This document shows positions 56,998-64,000 of a stretch of DNA of 64,000 nt, piece after piece. Below the pieces are notes generated by a model. It saw nothing but the letters and a program-made list of their open reading frames with translations, made no database searches and had not been told where the DNA came from. Origin of the DNA: Sulfurimonas sp. (GTDB lineage Bacteria > Campylobacterota > Campylobacteria > Campylobacterales > Sulfurimonadaceae); contig JAQUFE010000003.1 in NCBI GenBank assembly GCA_028684815.1, positions 29,708 through 93,707 of the forward strand, read 5' to 3'. Each line of letters begins with the position of its first letter. Position 1 is the stretch's first letter. The translations under genes were made by a program, and so were the position numbers.

Positions 56998-58656
56998 TTA
57001 TTGGAATTTGTCTTTTATAAGATCCCCTAGAGAGTTTGACGTAGTATCATTAATCTCATCTAAAAGTTCTTGGTTTTTAATATAGTCTAGTTTTTTAACA
57101 GATAGACGGATACGGTCTCTTTTTGTATCTATAACTGCGATTGCTGCTTCTATCTCTTGGCCTACTTCTAACTCCTCTTTTACTAGTGGAGCTAAGTCTT
57201 CATCACGAATAAGTGCATCTACCCCATCTTCTAGTGATACAAAAACACCAAAATCTTTGATATCACGAATAGTTCCCTTAACAGTTGTGTTTACTCTATG
57301 GTTTGTAGCAAACTTGTCAATAGGACTCTCTAGTAGAGTTTTACGGTTTAGTGATATTTTTTGGTCTTCTTCGTTGATCTTAGCAATCTTAACTTCAACT
57401 TCTTCACCAATTTTTAAAACATCTTTACACTTGATGTTTTTATCCCATGAGATGTCTTGATTGTGAAGAAGTCCTTCTACTGAACCAACACGAACAAACG
57501 CACCAAAGTCAGTTAAAGAAGTAACTTCTCCAGTTACTACATCACCTTCACGAAAGTTTTTGATAAACTCATCAAATGGTTTTGGAAGTAGTCTCTTTAG
57601 TGAAACTCTCAGTTTATGTGTTTTAGGATTTATCTCAATAACTTCAACATCAATCTCTTGTCCAACTGTTAAATAATCATTTGGATTTTTAACATTTTTG
57701 CTCCAAGTGATTTCAGAGATGTGTAAGAAACCTTCTATATCATTTCCTAAATCAACAAAAACACCATAAGCCTCAATGTTTGAAACTGTAACAGTAATAG
57801 TATCACCCTCATCTAACTCGCTCTCAACTTCTGCCCATGGATCTGGTTGAACTGCTTTGATAGAGAGAGATAGATGTCTTTTATCTTTGTCATAAGAGAT
57901 AGCTTTTACAGTTACTGTATCACCTTCTTTATAGAGCTTTGAAGGGTTAACTGGACCTTTATAGCTGATTTCATTGTAGTGAACTAAACCATCAACACCA
58001 CCAACATCTACGAACATTCCGTAGCTAGTGATTTTCTTGATAGTACCCTCAACTAAAATATCATCTTCCATTAGTTTGTCAATGATCTCTTTTTTCTTTT
58101 TTCTCTCTTCGTTAAATAGTTTACGACGAGATACTACTATAGAGTTCTCTTCTGCATCTATCTTTACAACTTGAGCTTTTATTTTGCGACCAACAACTTC
58201 ATCACTCTCTTTAAAAGCAGCAAGTGAGCGAGGCATAAAGAAAGATACATCATCAGCTTCTACTACGTATCCACCACGATTTTTCTTAGTTATAACGCCC
58301 TCAATAATCAATTCTTCAAAGTCATCTTTGTGTGCTTCAATGAAGTCAATAGTCTTTTGTAGCTCTAACACTTTTTTGTAAGAGATTTTAGGACGCTCAT
58401 TGTAGTATCCCATAACCATTACTTTTATCTTATCGCCAGCATTAAACATTAAACTGCCATCTTTTGAGCGGATCTCATCAAGGCTAATAATACCCTCTAA
58501 CTTATCGCCAACACCTACTAATGCTCTGTTCTCATCTTCTTGAACTTCAACTATTTCGCCCTCTACGATGCGACTTGTTTCTTGTTGTTTCTCACTTGCA
58601 GCGAACATCTCTGCAAAATTTTCTTCTTCTTCAAATGATTCGTTATCGAACGCCAT
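56998..58656 (-). CDS. rpsA: 30S ribosomal protein S1
   Basis: 552 aa with six S1 repeats. Clear units are VEGTIKKITSYGMFVDVGGVDGLVHYNEI, VTVSNIEAYGVFVDLGNDIEGFLHISEI and VTGEVTSLTDFGAFVRVGSVEGLLHNQDI. The first two repeats are more divergent, as usual. It helps mRNA binding to the ribosome. The gene is followed by the small membrane protein without a gap. Confidence 0.95.
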   Translation of the reverse strand: MAFDNESFEEEENFAEMFAASEKQQETSRIVEGEIVEVQEDENRALVGVGDKLEGIISLDEIRSKDGSLMFNAGDKIKVMVMGYYNERPKISYKKVLELQKTIDFIEAHKDDFEELIIEGVITKKNRGGYVVEADDVSFFMPRSLAAFKESDEVVGRKIKAQVVKIDAEENSIVVSRRKLFNEERKKKKEIIDKLMEDDILVEGTIKKITSYGMFVDVGGVDGLVHYNEISYKGPVNPSKLYKEGDTVTVKAISYDKDKRHLSLSIKAVQPDPWAEVESELDEGDTITVTVSNIEAYGVFVDLGNDIEGFLHISEITWSKNVKNPNDYLTVGQEIDVEVIEINPKTHKLRVSLKRLLPKPFDEFIKNFREGDVVTGEVTSLTDFGAFVRVGSVEGLLHNQDISWDKNIKCKDVLKIGEEVEVKIAKINEEDQKISLNRKTLLESPIDKFATNHRVNTTVKGTIRDIKDFGVFVSLEDGVDALIRDEDLAPLVKEELEVGQEIEAAIAVIDTKRDRIRLSVKKLDYIKNQELLDEINDTTSNSLGDLIKDKFQ

Positions 58657-58756
58657 TACCTATCCTCTTGTTACATAAAAATTGCGTGATTGTACCTTAA
58701 TTATGTTTATTTTACTATAAATTTAAAAATGTAGATGTAAAATTTTGATAAAAAAA

Positions 58757-58797
58757 CTATCTATTAATATTCTTTTGTATAGAGTTTACTACATTTT
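58757..58797. repeat. 41-bp direct repeat, left copy (duplicate of ispH 3' end)
   Basis: It matches 59787-59827 at 39 of 41 positions. The right copy is the last 41 bases of ispH including its stop codon, and the repeat begins exactly at that stop. The two copies flank 989 bases holding the DUF502 gene. Confidence 0.93.
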
Positions 58798-58880
58798 AAT
58801 TTCTTACTTAATAGCAAATTTTAGTATATTTGTACACATTTGATATTATTTAAAAATTATTTAGCTTTTAGAAGATATAT

Positions 58881-59029
58881 ATGAAACCCGCTGAAATAAT
58901 AAGCATTCAACTTAAAGATACGGCTCGAGTGTAATTGATTGTAAAACAGCAATAAATGTTGCTCGACCAGTAGAAGTGTTTACTAAAGAGTTTGCTGACT
59001 CTTTAATAATCTTGGTGGACTGGGTTTAA
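58881..59029 (+). pseudogene. Possible gene fragment with frameshift
   Basis: A frame from ATG reads MKPAEIISIQLKDTARV then stops; the -1 frame from the same area reads VIDCKTAINVARPVEVFTKE then FADSLIILVDWV and stop. Joined, they look like a protein end. I do not recognise the family, and this could be chance. Confidence 0.25.
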
Positions 59030-59056
59030 GCCACTCAACGGAACTAGAGAGTAAGC

Positions 59057-59650
59057 TTACTCTATTTTGGGTTGGTTGTTTTTACCAGAAGAAATACCAG
59101 CAGTCATAATAAATCTGATAGATTCTTCAATACTCATATCAATAGGTGTGAGATTTTTTTTAGGTATGAGTAAACTGTATCCACCAATCTGATAACTCAT
59201 TTGCAAGTAAACTAGCACTGGCTCTTCTATATCAAGGTTATCAAATTTACTAAGTTCTTCTTGGGTAATTAAGCCAATAATTTTTGCATCCATCGCAGGA
59301 ATATCTACTAAAACAGTTATCTTGTCTTTTTTATCTTTCATATTTGAGAAGAAGTTGTAAAAATCTTTCATACCACCAAAAACGCTACCAATAATTGGCA
59401 TTTTTTCTATTGTAGTGTCGATGAAAGTTCTAAATTTCTGCACAATCCAAAACTTTAAAAGTATCCCAATAATGTAAACAAATACAAGTCCTAAAACAAT
59501 GCCTAAACCTGGTACATAATATTCCTCAGGGAGCATAAGAAGTAAAAGCTGTTTAAAAAATGTTTCTGTCTTTTCTAAAATCCAAATAATAATATAAAAA
59601 GCCAAAGCCGTAGGAAGTATAAGACCTAAACCATTAAAAAATGTTTTCAC
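59057..59650 (-). CDS. DUF502-family membrane protein
   Basis: 197 aa from the GTG at 59650 (VKTFFNGLGLILPTALAFY), chosen because GAGGAG is 5 bases upstream; the ORF-track ATG 30 bases earlier would overlap this site. Two membrane helices (about 7-28 and 48-70) and then a conserved soluble part (FRTFIDTTIEKMPIIGSVFGGMKDFYNFF and VLVYLQMSYQIGGYSLLIPKKNLTPIDMSIEESIRFIMTAG) are typical of DUF502. The function is unknown. It interrupts the rpsA-ispH pair and lies between two copies of a 41-bp repeat. Confidence 0.87.
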   Translation of the reverse strand: MKTFFNGLGLILPTALAFYIIIWILEKTETFFKQLLLLMLPEEYYVPGLGIVLGLVFVYIIGILLKFWIVQKFRTFIDTTIEKMPIIGSVFGGMKDFYNFFSNMKDKKDKITVLVDIPAMDAKIIGLITQEELSKFDNLDIEEPVLVYLQMSYQIGGYSLLIPKKNLTPIDMSIEESIRFIMTAGISSGKNNQPKIE

Positions 59651-59786
59651 CGTAGTCTCCTCTCTTTTTTGCCATACCACCTCTAAGAGATGATATATGT
59701 ATATCGCTATATTCTCTCAAGGTGTAGTTATGCTTATTTCTTCTATATTTATTCCATCTCAAAAGTGTGTATAAATGAGAAAATTT

Positions 59787-59827
59787 CTATCTGTTAATAT
59801 TTTTTTGTATAGAGTTTACTACATTTT
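59787..59827. repeat. 41-bp direct repeat, right copy (within ispH)
   Basis: It is the C-terminal coding end of ispH starting at its TAG stop (59787-59789). It pairs with 58757-58797 in the same orientation, with two mismatches. Confidence 0.93.
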
Positions 59828-60620
59828 GGATAATCCAATCAGGCGTAGATGCACCAGCACTAATGCCACAAAACTCTTTATCTCTAAACCACTCATAATC
59901 TAAATCATTTTCATCTTCTATATGATAACTAGATGGACAAAACTCTTCTGAGATGCTAAAGAGTTGCTTAGTATTTGATGAGTTTTTTCCACCAATAATA
60001 ACCATAACATCAGCTCTTTTAGAGATCTTTCTAACAGCCTCTTGATTTTCAAAAGTAGCATTACAGATAGTGTTAAAGACTCTAACTTCTTTATGTCTTG
60101 GTATAAGATAGTTTGCAACTTCCATGTAGTCCTCAACTCTTCTAGTTGTTTGAGCTACAAGGGCAATCCTCTCTTTGAGTTTTACATCTTCTAAATCTTT
60201 AGGACAAGTTACAACCTTAGCCCCATAAGTAGCATAACTTTTTACTCCCTTTATCTCAGGATGGGCATCATCTCCAAAGATTACAATATCATAACCAGCT
60301 TCACTCATCTCTTGGCAAATCTGCTGTGGTTTTGTTACATAAGGGCAAGTGGCATCTACTACATCAACCCTATTTTCTATTAACTCTTCAAGTTCATTTT
60401 TGGGGATGCCATGAGTTCGAATGACTGCTTTATCACCTGTTTTGAAACTCTTATGGTCATCTGTAAGTCCAACTTTAAAGTCTTTCTCTAGTCTTGCAAT
60501 CTCTTTTGAGTTATGAATAAGTGGCCCATAAGTAGCAGAGTTTTTATTCTCTTCTGCTATCTTAATAGCACGCTTAACTCCAAAACAAAATCCATAATTT
60601 TCAGCTAATTCAATTTTCAT
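59787..60620 (-). CDS. ispH: 4-hydroxy-3-methylbut-2-enyl diphosphate reductase
   Basis: 277 aa from the ATG at 60620 (MKIELAENYGFCFGV), which has AAGGAGAC upstream. The 35 extra residues of the ORF-track start are translation of an intergenic palindromic repeat. The three cluster Cys are in YGFCFGV, DATCPYV and NTICNATFENQ. It makes IPP and DMAPP in the MEP pathway. The last 41 bases are duplicated 1030 bases away. Confidence 0.96.
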   Translation of the reverse strand: MKIELAENYGFCFGVKRAIKIAEENKNSATYGPLIHNSKEIARLEKDFKVGLTDDHKSFKTGDKAVIRTHGIPKNELEELIENRVDVVDATCPYVTKPQQICQEMSEAGYDIVIFGDDAHPEIKGVKSYATYGAKVVTCPKDLEDVKLKERIALVAQTTRRVEDYMEVANYLIPRHKEVRVFNTICNATFENQEAVRKISKRADVMVIIGGKNSSNTKQLFSISEEFCPSSYHIEDENDLDYEWFRDKEFCGISAGASTPDWIIQNVVNSIQKNINR

Positions 60621-60654
60621 TATTATCTGTCTCCTTGCCTTGAAACATATTTTA

Positions 60655-60769
60655 TCATCCTGAGATTCCGTGTCAAGCACGGAATGACGGAGGATTTTAT
60701 CATCCTGAGGTTCCGCGTCAAGCACGGGATGACAAAGTATTTTGTCATCCTGAACTTGATTCAGGATCT
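60655..60769. repeat. Intergenic palindromic repeat cluster, three units
   Basis: Units of about 45 bases start TCATCCTGA at 60655, 60700 and 60745. Unit 1 holds ATTCCGTG-TCAAG-CACGGAAT (8-bp perfect). Unit 2 is a looser version. Unit 3 is ATCCTGAA-CTTGA-TTCAGGAT. The last 26 bases (60744-60769) are identical to 22071-22096. They lie between aroA and ispH, upstream of the ispH RBS. Confidence 0.9.
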
Positions 60770-60803
60770 CTCGTTTCGTATCTAAATGAAACTCATCTCT
60801 TGT

Positions 60804-62084
60804 TTACTTAAATTCTACTTTTGTTATCTTTTGTAGTAGCTCAAAAAAGTTTGGAAAAGATGTGTTTATGCACTCTATATCAGTCACATTCATCCCGCAT
60901 CTAAGCCCAGCGATAATAAAACTCATGGCGATTCTATGATCTCCATGGCTATCAACTCTCGCACTTTTCATCTCGCTACCCACAACCTTATAGCCATCTT
61001 TGTACTCATGAACTTCTATGCCAGATGAACGCAGTCCTTCAACTACTGTAGAGATTCTGTCGCACTCTTTTACACGCAATTCTTCGGCATTTTTTACAAG
61101 ACTCTCACCTTCTGCACAAGCAAAAGCGATAGAGAGTGCTGGAAGCTCATCTATAAGCCATGAGATGTTATCTTCTACTACGATGCCCTTAAGCGGAGCA
61201 TATTTTACATGTATATTGCCTATTGGCTCGTATCTGTTCTCAGTTAGTTCGTAACTAATATCAGCTCCCATTCTCTCTAATGCCTTAAAAGCTTCTATGC
61301 GAGTAGGATTTAGCGTAACGCCTTCTAAAACTATACTCGCATCTGGAGTGATAGCCGCAGCCACTGCAAAGAAAAAGGCACTTGATGGATCAGCTGGAAC
61401 TCTAAGCTCAAGGGGAGAGAGAAGCTTTTTCATTGGAGCTATTGTAGTCGTTAATCCATCTGTTTTTATATCTGCACCCATTCCTTTGAGCATTCTCTCA
61501 GTATGGTCACGAGAGAGTTCAGGCTCGCTAAACGAGCAGACTCCATCAGCGCTAAGTGCTGCTAAAATCATACAAGATTTAACCTGCGCAGATGCGATTT
61601 TGCTTCTATAATCAAAGGCTTTAAGTTTAGCTCCACGGATACTAAGCGGAGCTAGATTTCCTTCATCTCTACCATCTATCATAGCACCAATTTCACGCAA
61701 AGGTTCTGTTACTCTTTTCATTGGACGCTTACGTAGATATTTATCGCCAGTTAAGATAAAGTGACCTTTTGCAGAACTTAAAAGTCCACAAAAAAGTCTG
61801 ATGCCAGTTCCAGAGTTTCCACAATCTAAAATCTCAAAAGACTCTTTTATTCCATTTGAAGTGATCTTAATAGTCTCTCCATCATCTTCAATTTTCGCAC
61901 CTAGATTTTTAACAATCTCTAATGAGTTCAAAGTATCCTCAGCTCTTAGAAAGTTTTTTATCTCACTAGTTCCATCTGCTAGCATAGCAAACATAGCACA
62001 GCGGTGTGATATTGATTTATCAGATGCGATATTGTCTATTTTAAGAGAAAAACTACTCGTACTACTAACTATGACTTCGCTCAT
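60804..62084 (-). CDS. aroA: 3-phosphoshikimate 1-carboxyvinyltransferase (EPSP synthase)
   Basis: 426 aa, full length. The motifs [40 protein letters not shown] and [12 protein letters not shown] are all present. It makes EPSP in aromatic amino acid synthesis. Its start overlaps the pheT stop by 4 bases. Confidence 0.96.
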   Translation of the reverse strand: MSEVIVSSTSSFSLKIDNIASDKSISHRCAMFAMLADGTSEIKNFLRAEDTLNSLEIVKNLGAKIEDDGETIKITSNGIKESFEILDCGNSGTGIRLFCGLLSSAKGHFILTGDKYLRKRPMKRVTEPLREIGAMIDGRDEGNLAPLSIRGAKLKAFDYRSKIASAQVKSCMILAALSADGVCSFSEPELSRDHTERMLKGMGADIKTDGLTTTIAPMKKLLSPLELRVPADPSSAFFFAVAAAITPDASIVLEGVTLNPTRIEAFKALERMGADISYELTENRYEPIGNIHVKYAPLKGIVVEDNISWLIDELPALSIAFACAEGESLVKNAEELRVKECDRISTVVEGLRSSGIEVHEYKDGYKVVGSEMKSARVDSHGDHRIAMSFIIAGLRCGMNVTDIECINTSFPNFFELLQKITKVEFK

Positions 62085-64000
62085 CTAAGCCCTACTTTTA
62101 ACTCTTCATTTAGAGATTTTAAAATAGTGTCCATAGTCGATGTGATGTCATCTTCTTCTAATGTTTTCTCATACGACTGAAGCACAAAACGGATAGAAAG
62201 ACTCATGTTTTTCCCTAAAGCTTTATCACTATATCTATCCACTGGATAAAATCTAATAAGCTCTTTTGTTGCATTTTTTTCAATCACATTCTTAACTTCT
62301 TCATACTTCATAGACTTTGGCATTATGATACTTAAATCTCTTATAGATGATTGATACTTTGATGATGTTTTTGCAGTCTTTAGTCCAAACTCAAGTTTAG
62401 TAAAATCAAGCTCACAAAGGTAAGTAGCCTCAAGGTCATAGTTCTCTTCAACGCTAGGATGCAGACGAAAAAGCTCTCCTATTATCTCACCATTTTGTAT
62501 AACTGATGCACATTGATAAATATGAGATAATTTATGCTTAGTCTCATATTCTTTGAGTGTAAATTCTCCGATAATATCTGAGATTTTTTGACTAAAACAT
62601 GCAAAATCAACACTTTGAGGTTTGCCAGCATTTATCAGGCTATCTCTCTCTTTATCTCCACTAAAGATAAAAGCTATCTTTAGAGACTCCTCTCTACTTG
62701 GGCTAAAAACTGAACCAACTTCAAAGAGTTTTACAGAGTTTATCCCATTTTTTACATTATGTGAGGCCGCTTTTAGTAGCCCCGTTAGGAGCGTAGGTCT
62801 AAGAGTATCAAGTGTGTTTACTATTGGGTTTAGAAGTTCTAAATCTTCATGAGTTGTCTCAAACCCATACTCTGTTAAAACTTTTTTCTCATCAAAAACA
62901 AAGGCGACATTTTCAAAAAAACCACTCTGTGCAGCTCTGTGTCTATATATAGTTCTTTTTTTGTATGCAAAATAGTCATCTTGAAGCTTAGAAGATTCAG
63001 CAAAAACAAAAGGCTTAGAAGGGATGTTGTCTATCCCAACAAGGCGCACTATCTCCTCAACTATATCTTGCTTATTTGTGATGTCGTGACGAAATCTAGG
63101 CACAGTGATAACAAAGTTATCTTGTGATGATTTATTTGTATCAAAACCTAAATTTCTTAAAATCTTAGTGATTCTAACTCTATCAATCTCAGCGCCAATA
63201 ATCTCATCAATCTCTTTTTTTGTAACAGTTATAATCTTATCTTCATAAGAGTCACCAAGCTCTATAGTTCCGCCATAAACAAGCGAAGATGAGTAAGATT
63301 CTATGATATTTAGACAAAAATCAAGCCCTTGATTAAGCTCAGGTTCACTTCCTCTTGATGTTCTGTAGTACATTGGTCCAGAGTCTATTTTCGACTCTTG
63401 CATTTTTTTAGAGATAATATCTGGCGGAATATAACTTGCCTCTATTAAAACAGTAGACTCTTCATCTTTTGCTTTAGATGCATCTTCTTGAATAATTCCA
63501 ATAGTTGATGCTTTCTCATCACTTGCACTAGAGTAGATGCTAGCATAAGAATTTTCATCTTTTTTAAGTTCTATCTTTGCTATGGATTCTCCATTTGCAG
63601 AGAAAAATCCATAATCATAAACTCTCAGAATAACACCACTGCTATGCGTTACATATAGCATAAGTGATTCTATATCTGTACCTCTTGACTCATCTAACTG
63701 AGCTAGCCTTAGCTTGACTATAAGAGGAAGAGCTAACTCTTTTATATCAACTGCTCTGTAGCGGAGATTCACATCAAGTTGAGCTTCATGTGAAAGGCTT
63801 AAAATTCGCCCTATTCCAACTCTTTTGTCTTCATCTTCATTTACCAAAGTCTCTATAAGAGGTTTATCATAAGCTGCACTTAAATCTCTTGCAACACCTC
63901 TAATACTTAGGCAGTCTCCACGATTTGCAGTAAGTTCTATCTCGATTAGATCATCATTTAGTGCAGCGATTGTGCAAACTTCTTGACCGAGTTCATACTC
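62081..64000 (-). CDS. pheT: Phenylalanyl-tRNA synthetase beta subunit (5' end outside window)
   Basis: The frame stays open to the right edge: beyond the ORF-track start (a TTG at 63847) it continues upstream through [20 protein letters not shown], a typical B-domain block. So 639 of about 780 residues are visible. Later domains seen include B5 ([28 protein letters not shown]) and the C-terminal anticodon-binding FDX domain ([19 protein letters not shown]). pheS should lie beyond the edge. The aroA start overlaps its stop. Confidence 0.95.
   Translation of the reverse strand, partial: EYELGQEVCTIAALNDDLIEIELTANRGDCLSIRGVARDLSAAYDKPLIETLVNEDEDKRVGIGRILSLSHEAQLDVNLRYRAVDIKELALPLIVKLRLAQLDESRGTDIESLMLYVTHSSGVILRVYDYGFFSANGESIAKIELKKDENSYASIYSSASDEKASTIGIIQEDASKAKDEESTVLIEASYIPPDIISKKMQESKIDSGPMYYRTSRGSEPELNQGLDFCLNIIESYSSSLVYGGTIELGDSYEDKIITVTKKEIDEIIGAEIDRVRITKILRNLGFDTNKSSQDNFVITVPRFRHDITNKQDIVEEIVRLVGIDNIPSKPFVFAESSKLQDDYFAYKKRTIYRHRAAQSGFFENVAFVFDEKKVLTEYGFETTHEDLELLNPIVNTLDTLRPTLLTGLLKAASHNVKNGINSVKLFEVGSVFSPSREESLKIAFIFSGDKERDSLINAGKPQSVDFACFSQKISDIIGEFTLKEYETKHKLSHIYQCASVIQNGEIIGELFRLHPSVEENYDLEATYLCELDFTKLEFGLKTAKTSSKYQSSIRDLSIIMPKSMKYEEVKNVIEKNATKELIRFYPVDRYSDKALGKNMSLSIRFVLQSYEKTLEEDDITSTMDTILKSLNEELKVGLR

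Larger units (their letters stand above)
58657..59056. other. 400-base gap between rpsA and the DUF502 gene
   Basis: It contains the rpsA upstream region, then a 41-base copy of the ispH 3' end (58757-58797), then AT-rich DNA and a possible gene scrap (58881-59029) with an 8-bp hairpin TAAAGAGT-TTGCTG-ACTCTTTA (58984-59005). No intact gene or known RNA is recognised. Confidence 0.75.

Noticed and set aside
60621-60725. N-terminal extension of IspH
   Set aside because: It is made of palindromic repeat sequence, and the ATG at 60620 has a good RBS and the family's normal start.

Overview
The window looks like chromosome from a low-GC Campylobacterota (epsilonproteobacterial) species, most like Sulfurimonas or a close relative. 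The main evidence is gene order. The run fmt-birA-parA-parB-atpF'-atpF-atpH-atpA-atpG-atpD-atpC-tolQ-tolR-tolA-tolB-pal-cpoB-slyD and the run pheT-aroA-ispH-rpsA-(small membrane protein)-serA both match the order I recall from Helicobacter pylori. The genus is inferred from gene content, not proven. No rRNA, tRNA, CRISPR array, prophage or intact insertion sequence was recognised.

Layout. (1) 1-1524: end of a Csd6/Pgp2-like gene followed by a Csd4/Pgp1-like carboxypeptidase, both linked to helical cell shape. (2) 1536-10895: a tightly packed nine-gene MSHA-type pilus / type II secretion-like assembly operon (PilM/N-like, PilO-like, small periplasmic protein, secretin, ExeA-like ATPase, TPR protein, exported protein, GspE-like ATPase, GspF-like membrane protein) with no pilin or prepilin peptidase. 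(3) 10892-14715: housekeeping genes (YigZ, YebC, TtcA-like, MTA/SAH nucleosidase) and two uncharacterised small proteins. (4) 14791-21952: an ABC export operon of the YhiI-RbbA-YhhJ type, with a TolC protein that carries an extra N-terminal binding-protein-like domain. (5) 22144-39332: fabD, slyD, Tol-Pal, F1Fo ATPase (no atpB or atpE), parAB, birA, fmt, proB and obg; then rpmA and rplU. (6) 40381-41826: a probable HsdR remnant beside a perfect palindrome, an aldo/keto reductase and a VF530 protein. (7) 41896-45272: response regulator, histidine kinase and periplasmic binding protein, divergent from (8) 45423-53331: a seven-gene operon for a periplasmic selenocysteine-containing formate dehydrogenase. 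(9) 53332-54883: repeat-rich DNA around a degenerate cysteine-desulfurase-like gene. (10) 54884-64000: serA, a small membrane protein, rpsA, a probably inserted DUF502 gene, ispH, aroA and the 3' part of pheT.

How the genes work together. Region 8 encodes the catalytic FdhA (in-frame UGA plus SECIS-like hairpin), FdhB and cytochrome b FdhC, together with a TorD-type chaperone, a small Tat-signal protein, a multi-cluster ferredoxin-like protein and FdhD. The divergent binding protein-kinase-regulator set is a plausible controller. The degenerate NifS-like protein after fdhD may be a sulfur or selenium handling partner.

The least expected observations are: the NifS-like gene framed by two families of structured repeats; a 41-bp direct repeat of the ispH 3' end on both sides of the DUF502 gene, which suggests insertion of about 1 kb; the binding protein-TolC fusion; and a TtcA-like enzyme lacking one cluster cysteine.
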